From Blasia pusilla (lineage: Eukaryota > Marchantiophyta > Marchantiopsida > Blasiales): DNA of 64,000 nucleotides. A model generated the notes under the pieces. The model ran no database searches, was not told the DNA's origin, and worked only from the letters and a program-made list of their open reading frames with translations. The stretch spans positions 27,652,001 to 27,716,000 of the forward strand of contig CM114274.1 in NCBI GenBank assembly GCA_050084515.1, in the 5' to 3' direction. Of the stretch, positions 48,433-60,612 are shown piece after piece (the stretch's first letter is position 1; every line of letters starts with the position of its first letter). The translations under genes and the position numbers were made by a program.

Positions 48433-49676
48433 TATTGTATAGTAAAATCACCCACTATGTCAACTCCTCTCTCATTAAGTGTTAGAGAGAGTTTTATTAG
48501 TATTAAGTAAATTAGCTTAGGAAAATAAAATTCCAAATTTAAATCTCTTTAGGATGCCTCATTTATGCGGGCTCAACTTTAGGAAAAGAGGTAATAAATA
48601 AGACATGGGAGTATAGAAGTAAAGTAGTGGGATTGGTGTATTAATGAAAGAAAAATAAAAGTAATCTTGAAGTGAATTGATGAGGATATTTTGGAGAAGA
48701 AAATATATAATCTACTTGTGTCAAAATGGGATTGGCTAAGGCTTGAGAGGAAGCCATGAGGCACAAAATAAGATTAGTCATATTTTGTACTCTTTTGGAT
48801 TCTTTGTGAGTATATAAAGAAGAGGGAGCTTAAAGGGTTCATCATCTTCAACTTCATTTCTCGACTCTCCCTTGTTACTCTTGAGTGGATGGAATTTGCT
48901 TGCTTGCTCTTTCAATGAGAATGAATTATCCCTCTTGGGAGAGTGACTTGGTTGAGTTTTATTCTTTGAGGGTTTTAAGAGTCTGATATGAGATGGTTAT
49001 TTGGGGAGACTTATCGTCCTAGGAGAGTTTTGTCATGCTAGGAATAATGGACAATTTTGGTTTGTTATTTTCCCAAGGAGAGTGGGTTACCCCTCTTGGG
49101 AGAGCAACTCCACCGAAACCCATTCTTGTTGAGAGTAGAGGATGTCCGTCAAATATGGATAGGGGTGGAGCACAAGGCATACCCGATTTTCCTTTCTTTA
49201 ATTTGTACCACATCAAAGTTCTCTTCATAGATAGACATTGATTTACTTGCTATCTAGTGTACCACTTTGGAGAGACATTCATGAACTAGGTCATACAATC
49301 TCCAACTAAGATGATTCTTCCTATTGTTACATACGGAAGGATATGAGATTGTACTTAATATATCCTTATATAGCGATCCGTGGATGTTAATAGACTTGCT
49401 CAAGTAGGATTAAATACTAGTTGTGTTATTTTTCTTGTGTACAAGCGTAAAATAATTTATAGGGACTTCATAGTTAAAAAATTTGGGATTCGATGTTACG
49501 AAGAAGTGATCGTCTTGGCACTGCCATTTGTGATTCATTTCGTAAGAGAATGGAGAGTATATATAATAATTCTCTACAAAAAAGGGAGAACAGCTTAGAG
49601 AGTTCACCTTGCATCAACCACGTCTGCCACAGTTAGAAGGTCCGCCCTTACTCGAAGAAAAGCTCTCGACACGACA
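48433..49676 (+). repeat. LTR family L2, copy B
   Basis: Begins TATTGTATAGTAAAATCA (mutated TGTCGTATAG) and ends CTCGACACGACA. Same orientation as copy A, separated from it by 234 bp. That spacer has neither a primer-binding site nor a polypurine tract I can recognise, so A and B are probably separate solo LTRs rather than a pair. Confidence 0.8.
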
Positions 49677-50290
49677 AGGTTGTGTTCGAGAAGATTATCG
49701 TGTCGCGGAGGTTGCCACATCGCATGGAGTAGTGAGTGTTGATCGTGCAATAGAGTGCTAGCGCGCATGCTCAAGCTATACATTCATGTCCCTTTTCCTA
49801 CACTTGTCTCGTGTCATTGAGGATGTTGGGTATTGGATTGAGCTTAGGCTAGATTAATGTAGCGATGATGACCAATGTAACTCCTTGCATGTGTAGCATG
49901 TTTGTGGATATAGTGCGGTTTCTGGCATAGAAGTTGTGTGTATGACCCAAAAGAGAGTCAATAGTTGAGGTGAGCTAGTTTGGGAGGCTCAAAGTGAGCC
50001 CAAGTGTTGAGTGTGCGTGAGGCCGGGTATGCCGTCACGAGATTAGCATTAGCGCAGGTGAGCTAGTGAAGAGTGTGGGAGACTCTTGGTTAGCCCGAAT
50101 GCTTGAGCGTGTGAGGTAGGGTTGTCACCACATTGCTCTTCCAAGGTTTTGAATAATGGGGTGGTGCAAGTAGTAGTAATGGAGTGACACAAAGTGTAGT
50201 GAGGTATCTAGGGATTTCGAGTGAGAAACCCACGAGTGGTTGGATCGTCATCACTATACATCGGGCTTGGTGATAAGATCGCAGACTAAG
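49677..50290. other. Spacer, no gene seen
   Basis: Two short phrases recur (GAGGTGAGCTAGTTTGGGAG type with GCCCGAATG/GCCCAAGTG at about 49965 and 50055). No open frame with recognisable content. Confidence 0.4.
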
Positions 50291-50520
50291 ACAATGTGAT
50301 GTGGAGGGAGATTGACAAAATGGGCCATCAAGGCATGCATTATTTCCTTGGTGTGATAGGCACCATAGATCTTGATGATTTTATCTAGGAGTTCGACATA
50401 TGGTGCGACTTTCACAAGATCTTAGCCCCTATGTGGTTCAACCCTTTCATGGCGTGGAAGGGTTTTTTCAAGCATTTAGAGGGTCCTCTGATGGATAATT
50501 ACATGGAGTTTTGATATTTA
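50290..50520 (+). pseudogene. Isolated gag fragment of the DNMT element family
   Basis: Matches the capsid part of the plus-strand element (32440-32600): EFDIWCDFHKI, then PFMAWKGFFKHLEGPLMDNY. No flanking element parts, so a decayed fragment. Confidence 0.65.
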
Positions 50521-50840
50521 TATTAAGTAGGGATTGATGCGTGAAGGATGTATTGGGGTCCTGAATATATCTCCACCATCTTCTGGATGGTCGTGACGCG
50601 TATGATGGGATAGCGAGAGCAGAGAGACCTACACCATCAGCCCGAGGACTAGATTGAGAAGATGGAAGTGAGGGCGGTGAGGTGGCACAGACCTCTACTG
50701 CTTGAGCACCACCCAATTTCACTCTGACATTGACATTCTAATGACACTTCGGGAGGAGCTACTAGGGTTTGTAAATCGACAAGCTGAAGAATATACATGA
50801 GTTTCAAGGGAGATCTTGTGAGAGTTTGAGAGAGGTGTTT

Positions 50841-51580
50841 TTCATGCCCATACACATCGTTTCACAACATATATCACTGTCAACAAACATACACATATAC
50901 ACACACGATCCCATGCTAATTCATGGCATCCAAACAACGATACAGGAATTACAAAAATATCTCCAATTAAATCAAGTGGATCTCACATCACATGTCACAC
51001 CAATCTCTCCATGGTGTGCAGTCTCTCTCTCATGTCAAACCAAACCCACTCTCCTAATGAGAGGCTTGGGTTACATACACAAGGCAAGGAGGACCATAAC
51101 TCTGCCGCCTCATGCCAAGAGGTTCAACAAAGAGTTAATGAGCTCTCAAGGTCTCTCTCTTGGAGGTATACCCCCTTCCCTCTCCCAAATCCTCTCCACG
51201 GTAACTTATGCTCGCAGGTCACCTCTTTGGCTCTTGACCTAATATAGTGGGTCAAAGGTAACTTCCCAAAGTAGAAAGCCAACTATACTCAAAATAGAAA
51301 CTTACTCGAAATAGTATGTTTCTCTATATGGCCGAAACAAAGGGGAAACTTGCTCTCTCAGGTTACCCGAGGCCTCAACATGTCATCTTTGACCTCCTGA
51401 GGCTGTCCTAAAGTATCTCTGAAGGCACTCTGCTAGATCTCGCTGATCTATCCCAATAGTTGTGACATGTGTCGTGCCCATACACATCGCTGTCAACGAA
51501 CATATATATAAACACACACGATCTCATGTTAACTTATGGCATCCAAACAACGAGATGAGAAGTACCAAAATATCTCCAAT
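50841..51580 (-). repeat. 3' block B1-A2-B2 of copy 4
   Basis: B1 (51580-51470) and B2 (50967-50841) share ATTGGAGATATTTT, GTTTGGATGCCAT and GTATGGGCA. A2 starts TGTCACAACTATTGGG two bases after the CACGACA end of B1. A2 is about 500 bp and matches A1 of copy 1. Confidence 0.85.
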
Positions 51581-51749
51581 CGCCCCCCTAGCTGGTGGTT
51601 AGGTCCCTCTAACTCCATATAGCCATCTATCCCTACCTACCATGACATACATCTCTCGGACGCTAAGAGCAAAAAGGTCGGGTGCTCACGTGGCTCCATC
51701 ATTAGTCGCCTTCTTATAATCCATGTCACAGACACAAGTTAGAATCTAA

Positions 51750-53030
51750 AACTACCTACTCTATGTACATCTGGGACACATCCATAGTTCCTAGGAGCCC
51801 TAGTGAAAGGTGGCGTCAGACATGCCATATGCGACCCTCTCAAATACCCATACTAGCATAGTGGTTGCACCATAGGTGGAACCACACAATATACATTGCA
51901 AGCTTGAAGGAACTACTACTAAGCTCGGATCAACTGTACCGTCAATGTTAGGAAGGTGACATGGCGCACAGTTACGCACATGGTCCTTCCAAACCATACC
52001 ATCACGTCCCTCCAATAAGAGAACACTTGATGGAAAAACCTCACGCACTCCCAATATGGTGCGCTCTGCAGTCACATCCCTCCCAAAATACCTCAAGGTA
52101 TCCCGATGTTGCGCAATCACCATGTTCTCAAACATCATGGTCATCACTCTCCGAAACAACTCAGCCCTTTGAGAACATGCTCGCATCCATACATTAGGAT
52201 CATCAAGGTTCAACACCTCACCAGCATCTCGACGAATGGTCGTAGGTAAATTTGGCTCTCAACCATAAAGTAGCTATTACGATGAGAAAGATGCTAAGGA
52301 GGCATGCCGGCTGAATCTATATCCCATCGCCAACCATGGCAACTGGAGGTCCCAATCTCCTAGATGACCTCTCTGCAAGCCGCACTTGCGCAATCCTCTC
52401 TTCATCGTCTGCACAACCCTCTCCGCTAGTCCATCCGCCTTAGGATGATCTCGCAAAGTGGTGCGGTGGTCGATCAACACCTGATCATACAAGGCTTGAA
52501 AGTGTCCGCAAAACTCCGTACCCTGGTCTGTCAACACCTCAACTGGTGCCCCGTAATGACTCGACACTCAATCTAGGAAGGCATACGCTACTCCCTCACT
52601 TGCTTTGTCAGGCAATGCAACCAACTCTATCCACTTCGAGAAGTACTGGACCATCACCAACACATAACGACTATGGCGCTCTGTCAAAGGTAAACGTCCT
52701 ACAAAATCCAATCTCCATCTTTTACCTAAACCCATGATCGGAAGTGGATGCAACTATGGAGTCGGAGCATTGAACGATGCTTGGACTCGATCACACACCA
52801 TGAACTTGGCAATAAATTATTGAACGTCAATCTCCATGCCTCGCCAAAAATACTATATCTAGAGCAAGTTTTACTTCCGCTTCATTCCAAAATGACCCAA
52901 CTCCTCGTGGGCATGACGCACCAAACATGCTCTCTGTGAAGGATGAGGCACTACACGTACTCTACCATCCTCCCAAACCCGCAACACATGTGTCCCCTCC
53001 TATCGAAATCATCTAGCTCGCTGTAGCCAA
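51750..53030 (-). pseudogene. DDE integrase and PHD remnant of copy 4
   Basis: The core keeps all three catalytic residues in context: MGLGKRWRLDFVGRL (Asp), VLTDQGTEFCGHF (Asp), and HPKADGLAERVVQTMKRGL (Glu). The C-terminus reads GVREVFPSSVLLLEGRDGMV and CAPCHLPNIDG, then LQCILCGST. Beyond a frameshift come RGSHMACLTPPF and WMCPRC, the second half of the PHD finger including its His. This is the best-preserved integrase in the window. Confidence 0.85.
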
Positions 53031-53039
53031 TCCGATCCC

Positions 53040-54780
53040 GCTCTCTAGCACCCACTATGCTTGCGACGTTGCCAATACGTAGGTACTCCAAGGCCACTCC
53101 ATCATCGTGAATATCTCGTCCACCTATCATCTCCTTACCGGCCTCTAGATCTAAGGATTGTCCATCAGACCTCGCCATCAAAGTCTCAACAATCTGGCTC
53201 TCCATAGCCAACAAGCCCAAATAGGAAGTTGACGCGTGCCATCTTGGCACCAACTCCTCATCGCTCTGACCATGCCAACGAGCTCTTGTCGCATCTCGAT
53301 GACTTGAGCATGGGTTACGGCTCAAACCATCTGCATCTTGGTTGAGCGTCCCAGATCTATGCACCACCTGGAAGTCATACTCCTCCAACAAAAGAGTCCA
53401 CCTCACAAGCTTCCATGTAAGCTTGTCGGACTCCATCAACCACTTAATTGGCTGAGGATCACTAATGATGGTAAAGGGGTTGCCGATAGATGACACCTGA
53501 AATGTGCGACAACCCACACTACAGTCAAGCACTTACCTATACTTCGCCTTTGCAGTGTTGTTCGAGCGACTAGCATAAGCCACCATGAACTCTCTACCAT
53601 CATTGTCATGCTAGGTGAGCACGGCTCCAAGCCCCAACCTTCTCCAATCTGTGTGCAATTGGAAAGGACGCCCCCTGATCGATCTCAATATGGGCCCGGA
53701 CGTCAATCTATCTTTGAGCAGCTGAAATGCTCTCTCCTGCTCATATCCCCAATGCCACTCCTAATCCACCTTGGTCAGCAAGATCAATGACTATGCAATC
53801 AAAGTGAAACCCTTGGCGTACGATTGATAGAATTTTTCCAATCCCATGACTGCATGAACTCGACTCACATTTGTATGACGTGGAATGCATAAAATAGCCT
53901 CTACCTTTGTCTTTTGCAAACCAAGGCCCCCTGGGTATATCGTATGATCCAAGTACTTAATCCGGTCATAGAAGAACTTGTACTTGCATGGATGTAGTTG
54001 CTCATGTAACTGTAATCGTCGAAACACCTCCTCCACATGTCGCTCATGCTCCTCAACCGTGACGCTAAAGACTACGATGTCATCTATATAATACCTAGCG
54101 AAATCCCGACCTGCCAAGATCCTATCCATGACCCTCTCAAACTCAGCCGGGGCGTTCTTTAACCCAAATGGTAAGAACCACCACTGCTACAAGCAATCCT
54201 TCCCGTGAGGATCGATGCCCCAAAATACCCTCTTTTGCCTGTCCTCCAATTTGATAGGAAGTTGATGATATTCGACTCAAAGATCTAACAAACTAAAGAC
54301 CTTTGCATGCCCAATAGCATCAAAGATCTCCTCAAGAGTGGGCATGACATACCTATCACACTTTTTTTTCCGATTGATAGGTTAGTAATCTCCACACATC
54401 CGCCGATCTGTCCAGTTGTCATGCACATCCTTCTTGGAGGGCATGACAGTGGTAGATGCATACTCTCCATGTGACATCTCCACTAGTCCTGCTCCAACCA
54501 AGTCCTCGCTCCTACTCTGAATCAGAGCCCTCTCCATATCACTGTACCTGTAGGGTTGTCAGAAGATCGGCGTGTCACTCGACAACTCAATGCAGATCCC
54601 TGGACCCTTCAGCATATCCAAATCATGCATGCTAAATGCAAAAAAGCTCTTGTAACTCCTAAGGAATTGGTGTATCCGGCGCCGCTCTCTTCTTGTTAAC
54701 TTAGGGCCCATATCTGGCTCCCAAGTCTCCATCGTGACTACAATAGGACTCTCCATAGCGGATGTTGGTCTCGGAAAATA
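53040..54780 (-). pseudogene. RT and RNase H of copy 4
   Basis: RT entry TWEPDMGPKLTRRERRRIHQ and IELSSDTPIF (54756-54559), catalytic YYIDDIVVFSVTVEEHERHV (about 54100-54060), YLDHTIYPGGLGLQKTKVEA, then RNase H LMESDKLTWKLVRWTLLLEE and QVVHRSGTLNQDADGLSRNP. Several frameshifts. Confidence 0.85.
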
Positions 54781-55019
54781 GAACTTGGCTGCTCCCCTGC
54801 AACCAACTGCAAACTCTGATCTCCTCCACGTGCAGTACTTTGAACCACGCTCAATGTTGTGGCTATCATCTCTCGATGTACTTGTAAAACATCCCAGAAG
54901 TCCAAGGGTGTCTCTCTAGATCACCCTTGGTGTGTTGATCTCCCGGGATCTCGCCCCCAGCCACTGCCTCAATCATCTCGGTAGGCATGGGGCTCACCAA
55001 AGCAATAATTGTAATTTGT

Positions 55020-55190
55020 TGCTACCTCAAATGATGTTGCTCAACTACTCCTAAGCTGAAAATCCATGTCAAGCAGTTCAGCTCAATTGCTGATCCAAGA
55101 CATGACATCGTGATGCCTCTAATAGTGACGGTGCTGCCGTCACTCCTGTGGGGAATACTATCGCTTCTCTCGCTCATCAGCATTGGGCTC
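55020..55190 (-). pseudogene. C-terminal tail of the DNMT domain in copy 4
   Basis: The minus strand reads LVEPNADERER (motif IX start), then after decay ELNCLTWI-like residues of motif X. The catalytic half is absent because the copy breaks at 55190. Confidence 0.65.
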
Positions 55191-56530
55191 CACCAACCGA
55201 GGAGGTGGCGGTGGATATCCTCGTCGCTGATTTGCCCTCTGGGTTGCGCTTGTGGGACGAGAATCTAACAGTGTCCCAGACTGGAATGTCCCTCTTTCTT
55301 ATGACCAGATCGTGCTCATGTTTTCCTTTGCATACGCTTATCTCAATGACAAGGGCTGTTTCTTGGTCTTGACTCGAGGGAGTGAGGACGAGCTCTTCAA
55401 CCTGTAGTGCGTCAAGAGGTCGCTGAAGTGGAGGACGGCACAATCGTGGGTCATCAAGAACGAGTACCCACTCTGATTGGCGACGAGTCAAATCGGGGTA
55501 AGGGCTCTAAATCCATATACAAATTGTCTTGCTCCGACAGGTTGTATCTTTGCATGCAACCCGTCGGATCGTCTGAGCTGGAGACTTTGGTGTTGCAATC
55601 AGTCTGAAAGCGATGGTTTGCAAATTTACCCCAAGTCTCCATTGGATGAATGCAACTTGTCGGAACCAGACGGGTTGCAAGTGCTTATGCTTTTCCTTGT
55701 GTTTCTGGAATGATGCAACCCATCTGAAAGCGACGGGTTGCTCTTAGCCAACCATGGGTTGCTCTAAGCTAGCAACTTGTCAAAGTCGACGGGTTGCTCA
55801 TGGCAAAACAAATCACTAACACTTGTAAAACAACCCGTCGGACTTCAACAAGTTGCTCCAATGTTAGGACTATAACGAAGTTCTCTCGGGTTAAGCGAAG
55901 TTCTTTGGGGACGTGTTGCACATTGTGTCACCACACTGAGAGTAGACTAGCGGTCAAGTAGCTTTTTCCAACCTGCTTCTTTACAGATGGACCACTCCTA
56001 TGTTTACTGCTTTGTTCGGCCTGAGCACAACTTCCAAGTGTTTAAGATCCTGGATCCAGTGGATCCATGCTCCGATGGATACAACTTAGATAGTTTATAC
56101 AATCCCCCCCCCCCGGGAATTGACATGCAAGACGGTACCCCCTTACTTGGAAGAAGGGAAAAGTCGCCAGCCTTGATGCAAACGCTCATGAGCTCTGCTT
56201 AAGGCCGGGTGACTTGGTGTTCGAATTAGTGAATCTTTCAGGGGCGAGTACCAGAGGCGCTTGCAGCTGGGAGAGTGGCAGGAACATTCTCTGCCTTGAG
56301 GGAAGGCAGGAACTATTTGACCTTTGCAAAGAGGCAAAGGCAGATTACGACAGGCTAGTTGGGGCGTACAACTCTCCTCCGAAGCCGAGAGCTCTGGCTT
56401 CAGACCCACCATTGGTAGTGACACCATCGTCACTTCCTACGATTCCAAAAATCAAGAGGGCAAGGCTGACAGTAATTCTGGAAGAGCTCTCGGACGATGA
56501 CGAGTGAGTTCAATGAACTCAAGGACCCAG
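55190..56530. other. Unassigned region with palindromic repeats and a possible gene end
   Basis: Plus-strand frames 55987-56202 and 56214-56507 read as a possible exon series ending in an acidic tail (ARLTVILEELSDDDE). I do not recognise the protein. Palindromic GCAACCCGTCGG repeats fill 55550-55860. Confidence 0.35.
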
Positions 56531-57832
56531 CTTGACTGCATCGTTTTGGAGTAGGGATTTATTTGATGACGAGGCAGAAGAATTCATATAATAGATCAAA
56601 TGTACAGTTCCGAGCTTCCTTCGGATGTAATAAAGGACAAGATTTTTTTGAACGTTGATGGTGTTTGTAAAAGTTTGTTGAATATCATTTTTGGTCTTGT
56701 CGATTGTGATCATCTATGTACTCTGACAGTTTATTTTGCAACCCGTCGTATTCCCACGGGTTGCAACTTTTCACTTTTTGACCACTTCACCTTTTTAACC
56801 ACTTCAAGGCAACGTGTCGGATTTTGACAGGTTGGCTGCATAAGTGATTGGACTCTTTCCGTGTTAGTCTAACTTTTGAGGCATTCTGGCGGGCTTCTTC
56901 ACTTTGGCTCCTTCCCCTAGTATCATCAAACAAGTCGTAGGCTTCTTCTCTTCTCTAAGACGTGTTGGATTCCTACTACCTATCGGATTGCCATGATGGT
57001 GTTTCCAAGGACGGAGCACATATTGATACTAGATGGGTGTCACCTTGTAGAGCGTACAAGATATATTGCCGAGGAAGGCGGTGGGACTCAAATCATGTTA
57101 CATGGGACAGTTATGGTGTACCTAGGGGGGGGCCAAGGCTCTCGCCAACATTTTTATCCCCGTCTACAATCGGCCAAAGGAGCCACTTGTATCCCAAGAC
57201 ATTCCTTTTGTACAGGAACCTAGGAGAGTTAGGAGTAAATTTGTAGATGACGAGGCTAAAGAAATCATAGACTAGATAAAATGTACATTTATGAGATTCC
57301 ATCGGATGTAATAAAGGACAAGATTTTCAAACGATAATGGTGTTTGTAAAAGTTTGTTGAATATGTTTTTTGGACTTGTCGATTGTGTTCGTATAGCTAC
57401 TTAGAATGTTTATTTTGCAACCCGTCTGATTCCGACGGGTTGCAATTTTTTCACTTTTTGACCACTACAACTTTTTAACCATTTCCAGGCAAGGTGTCGG
57501 ATTCCGACTGGTTGGCTGCTTGAGTGATCAGACTCTTTCCTTGTGAGACCAACCTCTGAGGCATTGTGGCGGGCTTCTTCACTTTTGACTTGTTCCCCTA
57601 GTATCGTCAAACTAGTCGTAGGTTTCTTTTCTTCTCTAAGACGTGTTGGATTCCTACTACCTGTCGGATTGCCATTTCGGATTCCCAACCTGTTGGATTT
57701 TCATGGGTGCAAGGTGGAATGGAATCACTTCTGAAATCTTTCCTTTGTTATGGTCAGTTTTCTTGCAAGGGGTGCAAGCCATCTGATTCCGACGGGTTGC
57801 AAGAGTTGCAACCTATAAAATTTCGACGGGTT
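55547..57832. repeat. Dispersed GCAACCCGTCGG/CCGACGGGTTGC palindromes
   Basis: At least ten imperfect inverted repeats of about 26-30 bp, near 55553, 55651, 55715, 55770, 55830, 56736, 56812, 57416, 57490 and 57774. The best reads GCAACCCGTCTGATTCCGAC followed by GGGTTGC (57418). More occur near 60310, 60404 and 61998-62292. Arms vary but keep the CAACCCGTC/GACGGGTTG core. Confidence 0.85.
56565..57676. repeat. Direct duplication, two about 430 bp copies offset by 680 bp
   Basis: 56565-56995 and 57245-57676 share GATGACGAGGC, TCGGATGTAATAAAGGACAA, GGTGTTTGTAAAAGTTTGTT and CTAAGACGTGTTGGATTCCT in the same order. Each starts with a short DDEA(E/K)E(F/I)I coding end and continues as non-coding DNA, as if the last exon and 3' UTR of one gene had been duplicated. 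Confidence 0.75.
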
Positions 57833-58245
57833 GGGAGGGGTGCAGCTTCTCGGTTTCTCAAATTTAGGATCTAAATGAAGGGACATCAGTTCCTCTTTAC
57901 TCCAGATAGCTAACAATCTTTTGGTTCAATTATCGTCTCATGTGTTCACATTTCACAAAGTTGGTCTTGAGCAGACACCATTCATTATGGGGCAATTTAG
58001 GGGAGGCCATGATGCAGGCAACAATCCCTGCAAAAAGAGAGGTTGGCATCGTACCGATGCGCATCCGGATGGTCCTCCAACAAAAATACCCTTGGGCACA
58101 GCTTACTGTAGACTGTGACAAGCAATGTGAAGAAACTTAGGCTCACATGGAGAGTGATGGAAAAATTTTTGTAGTGGTCTTATGATGTCTACTTGTTTTT
58201 CGACCCCTGGAAAAAGGAGGTTTCTTTAGGCCCGAATGTGGACCA

Positions 58246-60060
58246 CTACCTACTCTCTTCTAAAGATTTCATGAATTTGAAAGCAAAAAAAAAAAAATTC
58301 AAATATGTCAAAAATTTTTGAAGAGAGGACTCTCCTCTCTTCCTCTCTCCTGCCAGAATACTAGCCCCCGTCACAGACTGTTGCCAATGGAAAGCATTTG
58401 ACCTTTCCCTCTTTGGTTGAACCTCTCCACTCCAGAACATTTCCCTGATAGCAATCCACCTAGCTTGTGCATTGTCCGCCATGAATCCATAAATTTCCGG
58501 AGGTGGCCTTTTGTTTTCCTTCAGCACCTCCAATAAGAGTAACCAACACATCTTCAAACTGCCAACGTCTTCTGCTTTTACCTCACAGACAAATAAAGTT
58601 TTGAGTCCCTTCTCCACATGGTCATAAACGTGAGCACCCATGGTCAACCATCCATTCAACACTCAATAGCAAATATCAAAGCTTACCCAATTGCCGTTAA
58701 GATCTTCCCCTTCCCTCATTCGATCTATAAGATCGAGGCCACTCGACGGCCCTGTTGTTGATATTTTGAAGACATTGGCCCTGGATTCTTCGCCTCCCTA
58801 GCCCATGAATAGCCTTCTCTGAATAAATGGAAATCTGGAGTTGGCCTTGATTCTGACAATGGCATCCATTTCGGCCGTCTTTCCATCCAGTACCTGTATT
58901 TGACGCAACAAATTCCGGAAGCATTCGGGATCAGCGAGAAATGCGAGATTTTCCCTGAGTTGTTTCTCCTCAATAGCCTTGCCCAGGGATTCCAAGCAGT
59001 TGTTCACAAAGTTGTAATACTGTTGTTAACTTGATCACTCCAGGCTTTGATCTCGGAGCGTTTCTATATACCTCGGCCACTTACTTTGCCATATCCTCCT
59101 TAATGTGTCTTTGAATTGTACCGGTAACAGGATGAATGTGGGAGCCAACATGAACTGCCAACCTTGTGTACTCGGACGTAGAACTGAAGTCATACACAAT
59201 GAAAAATATGTATGCAGGACACGCTCCAACGTAGAAAGGGGATGCCTGATAATAAGGACATCGATGGCCTATTCGCGGTATGGTCGCACCGACCTCATAT
59301 GGAATTTCTGCATTCTTAGGGGGAATTGCGACATATTGACTCGCCCATTGCGCTCTAGATACAAGGCATGTTGGACTTCTACACTCTAGGGCTCCAACGC
59401 ACTGGCGGCGAGAAACAATCCAAGGACCATCTGGAATTGAAACACTAGTCCGTTCAAGCCTAAGCCATCGATGACAATCAGACTTTCTGTCCATACCCTT
59501 CAAGCGTCCTCCATCTTTCTTTTCAGCAGGACCAGCAAGTGGAGGCAACTCAAAAATGCAATTACCATCGTACGTGGGCGGCAACTCATCGACAAGAATG
59601 TGCTTGAATATTTTAAAGGGAAGAGATGACAGAAAACTATTGCCTGATACTTGCAAGAGGACGAGTAGGCAGACAGAGGATCCGATTGGTGTCCGACAAT
59701 TTCACTGAGATTGACGACATCCGGAATATCTTCAAGAAGTACAATATTGTTACGAACGTGTGAAGTTGGAGTCAATGCCGGATCTACTGAGCTTAGAGTG
59801 GCAAACGTAGAACTTGGTGCACTAGGAAATTCCGGACCATCTACTTGGGAAACGGAGGAATTCAAAGGCAAGCCATAAACTTTGTATTGACCATTTTTTA
59901 GAGGTAGGAGATTCCACACTTTACGGTCTGCTATCACTGGCTGGACTGTCTCACCTACAATGTCCTTGGTACCGTCCATCCTAACATCCTTGGAAACAAA
60001 GATCGTTCCAATTTGGAGAAGAAATCGCACTCAGAGGAAATTTTCATCCACTGGTATGAA
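58246..60060 (-). pseudogene. DDE (MULE-like) transposase remnant, tentative
   Basis: Minus-strand pieces. N-terminal: DCHRWLRLERTSVSIPDGPW, CVGALECRSPTC, then CPYYQASPFYVGACPAYIFF and TRLAVHVGSHIHP, two Cys/His-rich blocks reminiscent of zinc-binding DNA-recognition domains. Further down (58662-58246): VEKGLKTLFVCEV, PPPEIYGFMADNAQARWIAI, REMFW and NAFHWQQSV. This is the shape of a transposase core, where a MADN/MSDK Asp is followed by a C/FHW block. It is broken at several points. I see no terminal inverted repeats. Family assignment is a judgement from pattern only. Confidence 0.4.
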
Positions 60061-60171
60061 AGATTCATGAGCTTGCGGTCGAACTATTTTTGATTGAGGA
60101 AGGGCCGCTAGATGACTTCCAAAAGTGAGTTTCACATAATTATCCATTCCCAAATGAGACCACCGAGTGGA

Positions 60172-60206
60172 GAATGAGAATAAGAATAAGAATGAGAATG
60201 AGAATG
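60172..60206. repeat. Short GAATAA/GAATGA microsatellite
   Basis: Six to seven units of GAATAA or GAATGA in a row. Confidence 0.8.
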
Positions 60207-60612
60207 TTTAATTTAAAGTGAATAGTGACCGTTATTCTCCTGACAGAATTCAACTGACAAGATGTTGTTTGGTACGTGAGATTGTCTGACAGAATGGATT
60301 TAATCCTGTTGCAACCAGTCGCAGTCAAACGGGTTGCAAAATTTGGGACTCACACACGTGGGTTGCAAAGCCACAGAGTACCATCTTCTGTAAGAGTCCG
60401 AGTGCAACTTGCAACAGGTCGGAGTCCATTGGGTTGGTACCCCCTACCTGTCTGACCTGTTTGATTGGAGTCGGGATTTGCTAACATCGAGATACGAGAC
60501 ATCGCATGGATTTGCTACAGCAATCCGTTGGGGACCGCGACGGGTTTGAAAGGCACCTAACCTCGCTTTCCCTTTTGGATCTTGCGTTGATTTCTCTTGT
60601 CCAATGGACCGT

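Larger units (their letters stand above)
50841..55190 (-). mobile_element. DNMT-bearing Gypsy-like element, copy 4 (5' truncated)
   Basis: Minus strand from 55190: tail of the DNMT (motifs IX-X), RT, RNase H, complete DDE integrase, PHD remnant, polypurine tract (51590-51581), then B1 (51580-51470), A2 (51467-50968) and B2 (50967-50841). Truncated abruptly at 55190 inside the DNMT, upstream of motif IX. Same subfamily as copy 1. It shows the same B1-A2-B2 order as the plus-strand element although the A and B sequences differ between subfamilies. Confidence 0.88.

Noticed and set aside
46925-49676. L2 copies A and B as the two LTRs of one small element
   Set aside because: The 234 bp spacer lacks a primer-binding site and polypurine tract, and the outer flanks do not match.
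60140-60328. Frame with an (IL)n run as a membrane protein
   Set aside because: Translation of the GAATAA/GAATGA microsatellite.
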